A stretch of DNA of 64,000 nt from Spinacia oleracea. Lineage: Eukaryota > Streptophyta > Magnoliopsida > Caryophyllales > Amaranthaceae. The stretch covers positions 3,906,001 to 3,970,000 of the forward strand of contig NC_079490.1 in the NCBI RefSeq assembly GCF_020520425.1, written 5' to 3'. The first letter of the stretch is position 1, and each line of letters begins with the position of its first letter. Both the position numbers and the translations under genes were made by a program. Shown here piece by piece: positions 35,252 to 44,754 of the stretch. Under the pieces are notes generated by a model. That model made no database searches, was not told the DNA's origin, and saw nothing but the letters and a program-made list of their open reading frames with translations.

Positions 35252-36805
35252 GCCAATGAGGACATTGTCTGATTTGGTTTGGGGAGGGTTTCACATTACT
35301 TGTACATTGTAGGTATGTTTTTCTTTTCTTTTCGCATTTCTTTATTTTGGTGTGTTTAATGCTTTCTAGATTAGTTTATTGCTTTGAAAAAAAAAATTAA
35401 AAAAAAAATACAAAAATACGTTCCGATGAATGCAAAATCATGCTTCCCTGTGCCCCTTTGATTGAAAATTGTTTTGATTCTTGGTGTTTGATGATAGGCA
35501 ATGTAGATGTGTTAGCCATGATTTGTTGTTCAATTGTTTTGATGCCTAAACATGAGTCAACTCCGACTAACTACTTGTGGACTTGGTGCTTGACTAGTTG
35601 ACTTGGTTAGGATGTGTGATAGCTTCCTGGTGTGCCATTGATTTTGAGTATTGGTTTGCAACTATTAGTAATGTTTTATGACTCATATACATGCACATTG
35701 AGGAGGACGAAGACATTTTTCTATTTAGGTAGCCTTCAGATGAAATTAGATACGTTTGTTCCCTTTTTTCTACCCATGTTGTGCTTGTGCCATTTATTCG
35801 GTGACTAACCATATTACAAGCCCGTAAATTCCCCATTGGTTACTAGTCCCAAGCCTAGCTTGGGGGAGCTAATAGTAGTGAGGTGAGGGAGTTGTAGTGT
35901 GGTACATTTTGAGCATATTGAGTATTGAAAAGGGAAGTTCTTCTTATCATGATTGTTGTTGAAAAAAAAAATGAAATGAAAAATGAATGAGATGAGGAGA
36001 ATAAAAAAATCGTGTGAAGGTTCCAAAAAAAGAAAAAAAAATGAGATTGAGCAAGAAAAAAAAAAAAAAAAAAGGAAAAATCGTTATTCTCAAAACAATT
36101 CAAAGCATTGTTTCACTCAAGTATTGTAATTTCTTATCTTTATGAGTGATTGATTTTAATTGTGAAATAAAAGCAAGAAAGTATAGTGTGGTTTGTTTGT
36201 TGTTTCATCATGTGTTGAGTGGGAGAGTTGTGGTCATCATTTGTGGTTGATCATGGTTTTGCTAGGATTTATGCTCCCCAAAGCCAAGGCTTTAAGCTCA
36301 CATTTTACCCAAATTCACCGCACCCCTACCTAAGCCTATCATTACAAGCTTTGAAGACCTTCCGACCTTTGTGCATAGAGTCATATTAATGTGAAAGTAG
36401 TTGTTTATCAATGCAAGTTATGACATGACACATTCCGAGTCGACTACTAGGTTGAGTGCATGTTTTTCTAGACACACGAGTGTTGTGAGTTTGGGAGGGC
36501 ATTGTACACATATATGTTGGGAGGGGAGCGAACGGGTACATTTTTTATCCGCCACATAAATGAGTGACGAGTGTGTGAGCACTAGTCTTGAATTCCATTG
36601 TACACTTGTGGTTCGCTTTGCGTGACGATTGTTGAGGTGGATTGGCGGTTGAATGAATTTGATTGGTTAACAATGATGCATGCTTGTTGGATTTTGCCTC
36701 GAATTATGTTTTTCATTTTTGAATTATGTCGGGGGTGAAGTTGGTTTTGTGTTCATCGATGATTTCCTTGCTTAGGGACAAGCAAGGATCTAGCTTGGGG
36801 AGGTT
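35252..36805 (+). other. Athila 3' non-coding region with two purine-tract motifs
   Basis: There are no credible genes. About 35851-35870 has AAGCCTAGCTTGGGGGAGCT, a close echo of the true polypurine tract beside the 3' LTR (about 36791-36805, TAGCTTGGGGAGGTT). About 35955-36080 is A-rich. The rest is ordinary AT-rich Athila sequence. Confidence 0.6.
36793..36805 (+). promoter_or_regulatory. Polypurine tract of Athila
   Basis: GCTTGGGGAGGTT ends exactly at the TG of the 3' LTR (36806), the position where plus-strand DNA synthesis is primed in LTR elements. Confidence 0.75.
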
Positions 36806-38209
36806 TGATATGCATGTTTTATATAGTATTTTTACCCCCGTCCCTTAGTACTTTTATATGTCAAACGTGCTCTTAGGAGCCGTTTCTAGTACTAATGTGT
36901 GTTATTGAGTGTGCCTTGAGTTTCAGGTTTGATTATGAGAAATTGGTCGTTTTAGACCCGTTTCATTGTTGATCTAGGCCACTATATGAGTCCGAGAAGT
37001 TCGGGACCTCCATCGTCGACTTTCGGGAGCCTTGGATGCTTATGGTTGAGCCCCGGGAGTTAGACTCAGTGATATGGGCGAGCTACATTGAAGATTGCAA
37101 ATCGCCCTAGAAGCTGAGGGCGAAATGCAACCATCGGGCGGAATTATAAGCAATATGGAATCATCAACGCGCGCCCGATCGGGCGCAGCTCGCCCGATCC
37201 GGATCGGGCGGTCAATCTGGAGGCTGAATGGAGAGTTCACAAACCGCCCGATCGGGCGGATTTTGGCCCGATCGGGCCGACTATCGAGTGGATCGCCCGA
37301 TCGGGCGAAGCGACGCCCGATCGGGCGACGCCAACCCCCAGCACTTATGCGCGAGTTTTCTTTCCGTTTTTTGGGCTTTATTTTGGGCAAACTATATAAG
37401 CAAGCCTTAATTGTTTTTAGAGAACACTTTATTTTCTAGTATTGAAGCTTAGTATTATTTCCTTAGCCTAATTTTCTCTCTAATTTATGCAAAAACACTT
37501 AGTTTAATTCTCAATAAAAATTCAAGCTTTCAATTCCCTTGTTCTTCAAATAGGTATTAATTCTTATTTCAATTCATTGTCTTGCTTCAATAATGCTTTC
37601 AATTATGATTATTGCTTTGTTTATTGTCAACATGCTTGAGTAGTCTAATTTCTAGGGTTGGGGATCCATGAATAATATGAAGGGATGATTGAATGATTAT
37701 GATTGTTGGATTGTAATTGATTCCTATTGATTGGTTTATTTCACTATGCAATTAGATTTGCGCAGGTTTAATTGTGGTAGTTATGCAATATCAAATTAAG
37801 ATTCGAGAGATGCAATTTGATGTTTAGGCTTGTGTCAATAGGTAGAATTAGAGTTAATACGTAGCGAGAGCCCGTTAATTCTAAGTCTATGATTAGTATC
37901 GACTTGAGAGAGCATGCTAATCTAATTAATTACTTTGTTGATTATCGTGATTGTTCAATGTCCTGGATTATTATTTGTCGGAAAATCTATACCCTAGATT
38001 CTCTAATATATTGATTCATTCTTGTTTAATATTCGTTCGTAGTCTTAATATACAAACCATCAACCAACTTTGTTCACAATAGTCTAGATTAATTAATTGA
38101 TAGTAGAAAGAACGCCTGTTTCCCTGTGGATTCGATCCTGACTTCCCTTGCTACCTAGCTAGTGGACCTTAGGTTATTTTTGATTAGGTAATACGACTTT
38201 AGCCTGTCA
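36806..38209 (+). repeat. Athila 3' LTR
   Basis: 1404 bp, collinear with the 5' LTR at an offset of 18382 with no gaps at the points I checked. It repeats the palindrome array (37171-37327), TATA (37393-37400) and AATAAA (37513-37518). Confidence 0.95.
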
Positions 38210-38214
38210 ATATG
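38210..38214. repeat. Target-site duplication ATATG, right of Athila
   Basis: Exact match to 18419-18423; follows the terminal CA of the 3' LTR. Confidence 0.9.
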
Positions 38215-40341
38215 TTATCATCTTATTTTTGTCATCTGTATGGTAGTTTTGTCTAGAAAATTACTTCAATAATCTCTGTATAGGAGTAAATGCATTGGTA
38301 TTTTCATACTCCCTGGCCGTTTATAATAACACTACAACGAACATAATTCCTACGCGAGGTCTTCGACAAGGGGATATGTTATCATCGTTATTTTTGTTAT
38401 CTGTATGGAAGTTTTATCTAGAAAATTACTTCAATAATCCCTGTATTAAATGCATTGGTATTAAAATTACACCATCTATCCCTATCATTCCATATTTGCC
38501 TTTTGCACATGGAAGTTTATAAAGCTGTAAAGCCAAATCCGCTACATGTGCTAACCTTCGAGATATTCTTTCTGAATTCTTCTCCTTGTCTGGTCAATTG
38601 ATTAATTTTAATGAGTCTTCCATAATATTCTCAAAACTTGTTAATCCAGAAAATAACAATTGACTAGTTATTTCAATATGACCCCCTAAATCTTTTCTTA
38701 ATTGGCCGATACTTAGGTGCTTTGTTTAACTCTATGACTTTCACTAAATAAAATTTTCAACATTCGATAGTAAAAGCAGAACAAAAAATGGATAGTTGGT
38801 CCTTGAACTGGTTTTTAAAGTAGTTAAAATATTTTAACTTAAAGTCATTTCGAGGCCCTCTCCTCCTAAGTCATGACTATTGCAAGACTCCCTAGGAAAA
38901 TCACCAATTCAGTACACCATAAACAATCACCGAAAATAAAGGTATTCCCATGATTTCTTGGGATAACATTTTCATACCTAAGAACCAATGAGGGTTAGAA
39001 TTGCGCAAAACAGAGGCAGCTAACTCTGCTTTCTTGGATAAATTGGCTTGAAATTAAGATTATGTCGGATCATAACTTAACAATTTATGGGTACAATCTA
39101 GTCACGCTAAATACTTGCAACACAATTATTTTTTTACACGTTAAACCCAGTCTAAGGACTCGTGGATTTGGAAAAAGAGTCTTCAAATACGACCTTGCCT
39201 TTGTAAATGACTTATATAAAAGTAGGATCGGGGTCACATATTCTTTTGTGTCTAGATAATTGATAATGTTCAAAAAATTAAGCAACCTTTTTAAATTTGA
39301 ATACATCAACTATCCAAAATTTGGACCTCGCAGTTGACCATTTTATCATTGAAGATAGATCATGGCCGGGATCTAATTTCTTTGTCTTTAGTAGTTCCTC
39401 CGAACATATTTAAGATAATCAAATGTATCCCTTTACTTATAAACGATTTAGTAGATGAGCCTTGCTGAGGTTTTTCTAGTAACGCGGAATTTACTGTCAA
39501 ATACGTCACTTGACTAGCTTATAATTTCTCTTCTCCTTCCAAATGGAAACTATCTTGGATTTGAAAACTAAATATTGCTCCAAAACTCAAGATTATTGTG
39601 TGGAAACTATTTCAAAATGTCTTCCTACTCGTGGCAATTTGGCTTATCGTAATACTGAAATTCGTAATATGTTTTCCCTATGTTTTACTCAAATAGAATC
39701 GCAGGACCACTTATTTCTACAATTTCCAATCACTATAAAATATTGGGATGCGGATGTCACTGTCCATTGACTGGGAAATCGTATTCACGACTTTACTACC
39801 CTTGATCTTTTCTGTATGCTTCATACTAATGTCAATCTTTTCGTAAAAATGATTATTGCTTCACTTTGGTGTATCTGAAAAACTAGAGAATTAAAAAAAA
39901 TTAAGGAATGGCACATCCGTACTTTTATTGATTCCTTGGATGATAGTATTCCTAATAAATGTATGTCACCCACGTTCCCTGGTTTTGTTAAAATTAATTT
40001 TGATGGTTTTGTTCGTAATAACTCAAGATCAACCGGTGTTATACTGAGTGATAATATGGGAAATAATATCGTTAGTCGTACATACAATCTTGGAAAATCA
40101 TCTTTGATTCTGGCGGAAGCTATAACACTCAGTAACGACCCTTTATTAGCTATTGAACATAACATTCGTCGTGTTTTCATTCAAGGTGATAACTTATTAA
40201 ATTATTAATATTTTACAGGAAAAAGCATAGCGCCCTTAGAAGATTCGATTGCTAATGGATGATGTCAAGCATCGGTTGAATCAATTTGATGAAGTTTCTT
40301 CCCGTCACATATATTGAGAAGCTAATTGCACGACAGATTGG
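38210..40341 (+). pseudogene. LINE continuation: RT, zinc-binding and RNase H segments
   Basis: After the right ATATG duplication the LINE resumes. 38295-38520 reads NNTTTNIIPTRGLRQGD and ends LPFAHGSL, where the RT catalytic FADD has become FAHG. Then come CANLRDILSEFSSLSGQLIN (about 38540-38610), a zinc-binding part with SKCLPTRGNLAYRN and FTQIESQDHLFLQ (about 39615-39725), and RNase H with KINFDGF, LAEAI and QGDNLL (about 39985-40200). It ends with an HIY-EAN-like tail (about 40310-40330). Many stops make it non-functional. About 38301-38462 repeats DNA flanking the Athila insertion (a tandem duplication). Confidence 0.8.
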
Positions 40342-40823
40342 CCCTGTTTGGTAGTTAGCGGTTAGCCGTAGCGGTTTATATTGTGTTGCTAGGTAGGTCC
40401 TCATAGTATGACACAACAATAAATTTTCTTACTGTATTTCTTTACATAAGTTAGGTACAGTTTTGAAGAAGACTATCCTAATTTTTGTGTACTTTTCCTT
40501 TTTTTTCAAAAAGTATTTAACTATCCCTTGGAGAAAGTTTTGTGCAACCCCTCATACTCATAAGACTGCTAACATCACTTGACTACTAACAAAATAATTA
40601 TTATTGTTATTATTAACAAAAAAAGATCATAATTGTTAACTCAAAACCTATAACTACTAAATTGAAAACCTTGTATTAACACAATTTTAGAAAAGACGAC
40701 TAACTATGTATAACTATTCGGAAAAAAAGAAAGACTAAGCATGCTCACAAATAAGAGTAAAAGAAAACCATTTTGTAAGATCAAGTTAATTTATAAACAA
40801 TACTAAAACAAAGTAAAAAAATA

Positions 40824-41027
40824 CTCCATCTGTTCTTATTCATCTTCATGTTCAATTGTGCACATTCATCTTAACCATCAATAAAATTTTGATATTCTTA
40901 AAATAATGATTGGAGCGAATCAAACAATAACTCAAATGACTGTGTTTTTTCTTATATATTGGAAATAAATGAGTGAATTCTCTTAAAATTTTTATAGTTG
41001 CAAGATTTCAAACAGGAATAGAGGGAG
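40824..41027. mobile_element. Stowaway-like MITE
   Basis: About 204 bp between TA dinucleotides, starting CTCCATCTGTTCTTATTCAT and ending AGGAATAGAGGGAG. Inverted ends are imperfect. Confidence 0.55.
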
Positions 41028-41225
41028 TAATTTATCAACAAAATGCATTATTTGCTATATTATTGTTGATAAAGAACTAGACTTGATCATCTTGAGCCCA
41101 ACCCGGTCCAAATATAACGGGGTTTGGGCCTTTTGCAGGCATGTGTTTTGGGTTTGGGGTGGCCTTGCCCGATTAATTTTATTTTTTTGGTGGATTTTGG
41201 GAAGCTCAAAAATGAAATTTTAATA

Positions 41226-41478
41226 CTTTCTCCGTTCCGGAAATATCGCTCCATTTGTTTTTTAAACTATTCACACTACGACTTTGTCCATTTTTTGTGA
41301 TTTGTATGTAAGGAAATTTTAGTCATGTGGGGTCATGTTAGATTCGTATCGATATATATTTTCTGAATTTTAATTTTTTATCATTTTTACTTGCACACTA
41401 TTTGAGATATTAAGAGTCAAAGTAATGATTAGACGAATAAAAGTCTACCATGGTGCAATATTTCTGGAACGAAAAAAG
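41226..41478. mobile_element. Stowaway-like MITE nested in a dispersed repeat
   Basis: About 253 bp between TA dinucleotides, starting CTTTCTCCGTTCCGGAAATA and ending TATTTCTGGAACGAAAAAAG. The interior (GTCATGTTAGATTCGTATCG) matches the elements at 566 and 52108, so they are one family. Confidence 0.7.
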
Positions 41479-42022
41479 TAATAAAATTGACCTTGTCCGA
41501 AAAATATTAAAAAAAACCCCGCTAATTTTGGCCTGAAATAGTGGATTAACATTTTCTTATCACGATCTGAACCCAACCCGACCCAGACCAAACCCAACTC
41601 AATTTGGCCCGAACCACCTTTTGATATGCCTATTTACCCTTACCAAATTAAAAAGGGAGAGCCCTTTCAAAAAAAAAAAGAAAAAAAAAAAATTGGAGAG
41701 CAAGTTTAAGACAAAAACCAAGATCCAGATCCAGACTTTTCCATACCAAAACAACTAGCCGTTGCACCACCTTTGCTGTCTTCATACCCCACCAACGGTC
41801 ACATTCTTACACCCTTTGAATTCTGACCGTTACTCCCTTTTCCCCCCTATTTCTTCCCCCAAATCCCACCCTTCTTCTCACAACAATCCTCTCACACAGC
41901 TTCAAGAAATCTTGAACAACAACACAATCCCAGTTTTCTCTCTCTTAATCTGTCCTAAAATCATCCCAAAAACCCACCAATTTCACCAAAATTTCCCAGA
42001 AATCTCGAAAAATCTCGAAAAA

Positions 42023-42583
42023 ATGGGTCTAACAATCGTTTCACCATCAGAACCCCACTTCAAAACCAAGAAACTCTTCCTCTTCAGCAACTACATCCTC
42101 TTAGCAGCAGCATCAAGCTGCATCTTCCTCACTCTGTCCCTCCGCTTAATCCCTTCTCTTTGCGGCTTCTTCTTCATCCTCCTCCAACTCCTCACCATCC
42201 TCGGCGCCTTAGCCGGTTGCCACGCCGCCAGCACCGGTGGCACACGGTGGTACGGGGCCCACATGGCCGCCACAGTCCTCACCGCCATCTTTCAGGGTTC
42301 AATCTCTGTTCTTATCTTCACTCGGAGTGACGATTTCTTGGGGAGTCTTAAGTCCTATGTGGAGGAATCAAGTGGGGTTATGATTTTGAAGTTGGCTGGT
42401 GGGCTTTGTGTTGTGATCTTCTGTTTGGAGTGGGTGGTTTTGACGGTGGCCTTTTTCTTGAAGTATTATGCTGTTGTTGAAGGTTGCGGCGGCGGTGGTG
42501 TTAATGGAGGTTTTAAGAAGAGTTCTAAAGTGGGGAGTTCTGAGGAAGAAATGGGTTATTTGCCTTACCCTAATGCAGTCTAA
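42023..42583 (+). CDS. Four-helix plant membrane protein of unknown function, 186 aa
   Basis: Single exon from ATG 42023 to TAA 42581-42583. I prefer this start over the in-frame ATG at 41762. The intervening 87 codons look like a CT-rich leader, and MGLTIVSPSEPHFKTKKLFL begins a clean hydrophilic-then-hydrophobic N-terminus. Four hydrophobic segments are visible: about residues 17-38 (FSNYILLAAASSCIF), 45-65 (LCGFFFILLQLLTILGALAG), 82-100 (ATVLTAIFQGSISVLIF) and 120-150 (LKLAGGLCVVIFCLEWVVLT). A Gly-rich, acidic tail follows (EEEMGYLPYPNAV). It resembles a conserved, uncharacterised plant family; I do not know its role. Both ends of the gene are intact. Confidence 0.8.
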   Translation: MGLTIVSPSEPHFKTKKLFLFSNYILLAAASSCIFLTLSLRLIPSLCGFFFILLQLLTILGALAGCHAASTGGTRWYGAHMAATVLTAIFQGSISVLIFTRSDDFLGSLKSYVEESSGVMILKLAGGLCVVIFCLEWVVLTVAFFLKYYAVVEGCGGGGVNGGFKKSSKVGSSEEEMGYLPYPNAV

Positions 42584-44754
42584 ATCAAGAAATTTGATTT
42601 TTCAAGAAATTTTTTCAATTCTTTGAGTTTAATGGCATTTTATTTTGTAATTTGATTGTGATTGTAAGATTGTTTACTACTACTATATGAGCAATGGATG
42701 AGTTTGCTATTATACATAATAATCAATGATCAATATTTTATTTATTTTATTTTATTTTAATTTCGATTTTTGCATTTGTTTTAACTGTAATCCTGTCTGA
42801 ATCATCACCAATTCTCTACATTGGAAAGACAGTAAAATCCTGCTTTAGTGATTTAACTCAACAATGTAGCAAATCAGCTTGCTTTCTTTCTGAATGATTA
42901 GTTTTCACCATTTTACTGTACAAGTGTACTGTGTACAAGAATGGGGATGCTTCAGTATTTGAATGTAGCAATTAGTTTTCATAATTTTACTGTGAGCAAG
43001 AATGGAGCAGACAAATCAGCTTCCAAAATCAATGCTTCAGTATCAGAAGCTGATTAATGCATCAGTTTCAGAGCTTGATAAAGATCTGTGAATTTTGATA
43101 AAGCTTCAGTAGGCCTGATCATCTGAGCCCTGAGCCCGGCCCGCTGTCCTGGCCTGAAAACAGTGGGGTTGGGCAGAATTTTTTAGGCCCGGTCCGAGTT
43201 ATGCAAAATTTAGGCAACTCAAATTGGAATTTTAGTCATAAAAATTAGCCCGACCAGATTGCCCATTATTTTGCCCCGAAATAGTGGGTTTTGGGTAGAA
43301 ATCAGCCCGAAATCTTGCCCGACCCGACGTAATGGGCAAGGCAGTTGACCCGGTCTGTCTTTTGATCAGTGATAAAGCTTCTGTTGACAGAAAAGTACTA
43401 GTTTGAGTTGAACTGTTGAAGAGACTTTCAGCCAACTCTATATATATCGGATACTGCCTCGTTGACAGAAAATTACGACACTGCACGATGTGGGGTTGGA
43501 GAATGTTGTGTATGAGTTCGCGGTATGATAGACTGTTGTAGGGCTGAACAAAGTATAGGAGGTTCGTACTGCTTGAAGAGTAGCTACTATAGCAGCGCGG
43601 TAGTGGAGACTGGAGAAACCAACCTATGTATTAATTATATGGCATCTGCTTCCCAGAGACTGTTTATGCAAATTTGATGCAAAGAAGCTGGTTAATCAAT
43701 GCTCCTATTATTGGTTTTGTTTGTTTTATCAACACTTTGCCTTTTCTTCTTGCTTTTCTCTTCCATTTTTCCCTTCTGGTGAAGGGCATAGATATCTAGC
43801 TTTATATCTGTTTTTAGATTATGGTGAGAGTAAAACTAGACCTGTTCAATGGGCTGGAGGCCCGTTAAAAGCCCTCACCGTGAGACCTATGGTGGAAGAT
43901 ACTGCAGATTTTGTTTACAGTTTGAATCTTTTTATTTATTTTTGTTTTCTGGGATAATGGTGGTTGCTTCGTGTGGTATGGTCAGGCCCAGACCAGCCCG
44001 TCCGTATCTAATGCCATTTGAAGTACATATAAGCCCAAACAAAGCCCAGTCGGGTATGGCCCATTAAGTTCTGACCCAATCCGGCCCGTAAATTATGTCC
44101 CGGTCTACTTTATTCCAACCCGGCCACCGGCCCGTTATAGGGCTGAAGTAGAGGAAGCCAAGGGGGGTATGATCAGGGTTGTAAAAAAGTGACCCGATCC
44201 AACCAAAGAGACCCGAAAAATAAAATTCACAGATTCAATCCGCGTAAGCACAAATGCACAATGACCCCACACAACTACATTATCCAATCATACCCGAACG
44301 ATTATACACACCCGTAACCGACCGATGACCCGTTTTGACAGCCCTTATTGTCGATTCGTACTGCTTGAAGAGTAGCTAAAGCAGCGCAGTAGTGGAGAGT
44401 GACTGCCTGCTTTTTAGGGTTACAACTTACAGAGACCGTTCTTTTATAACCAAGCTCGACAAGATCCAACATAGACGATAATAAAATCAATTCACCCGTA
44501 CAACAGATCGATCTCAGAGTGGAGGCAGACAAAATTAAGCATACTTAAAAACTAAAGGCAAGTTTCCCTATTCTTAAAATGCTTATGCATTCCACTAAAA
44601 CAACACAAACAAACGGTATCTACAACAACTTTTACTTCATTCCATTCCATTCCAACATAAAACATAATAAAAAGGATTACATCACTTAATTAAACTGACT
44701 GACCTATAAAGAGAAACTGGGAGGGTAGAATAGTCGATTCATCGACATTACCGT
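42584..44754. other. Intergenic between the membrane-protein and desaturase 3' ends
   Basis: There is no gene I can support. It holds the retroposon-like GGCCCG repeat (43111-43369) and further GGCCCG/GACCCG-rich DNA at about 43980-44345. It also holds two copies of a sequence reading TTCGTACTGCTTGAAGAGTA and then AGCAGCGC (about 43563-43615 and 44354-44400). Open frames at 43721-44067 lie in this repeat DNA. Confidence 0.5.
43111..43369. mobile_element. GGCCCG-rich dispersed element with 15 bp flanking duplication
   Basis: Starts AGGCCTGATCATCTGAGCCC and ends CGGTCTGTCTTTTGATCAG. It is rich in GGCCCG/CCCGACC motifs and flanked by TGATAAAGCTTCAGT (43096-43110) and TGATAAAGCTTCTGT (43370-43384), one mismatch in 15. 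Relatives lie at about 41085-41640 and 45415-45685. No poly(A) and no coding capacity. Class unknown. Confidence 0.55.

Larger units (their letters stand above)
18424..38209 (+). mobile_element. Athila-lineage Ty3/gypsy LTR retrotransposon (19.8 kb with nested insertions)
   Basis: The element is bounded by two 1404 bp LTRs (TG...CA) and a perfect 5 bp duplication. The internal order is PBS, gag, protease, RT, RNase H, integrase, a palindrome-rich spacer, an Athila env-like ORF, a purine-rich tract and the 3' LTR. Subtracting the copia remnant (about 5.1 kb) and the hAT insertion (about 2.5 kb) leaves about 12.2 kb, normal for Athila. Seven LTR differences were found by eye in 1404 bp (about 0.5%), implying recent insertion (a few hundred thousand years at usual plant rates). 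The coding part has a handful of frameshifts or stops, so this copy is not autonomous. It sits inside an old LINE. Confidence 0.95.
40342..42022. other. Intergenic upstream of the membrane-protein gene; two MITEs and a GGCCCG repeat
   Basis: It contains MITE candidates at 40824-41027 and 41226-41478. The second sits inside a GGCCCG/GACCC-type repeat (about 41085-41640) and splits it. The remaining AT-rich sequence shows no gene. The CT-rich stretch about 41780-42020 is probably the 5' leader of the next gene. Confidence 0.5.

Noticed and set aside
41762-42022. Upstream in-frame ATG of the four-helix protein gene
   Set aside because: The added segment is a Pro/Ser/His-rich translation of CT-rich leader-like DNA. 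The ATG at 42023 gives a conserved-looking start.
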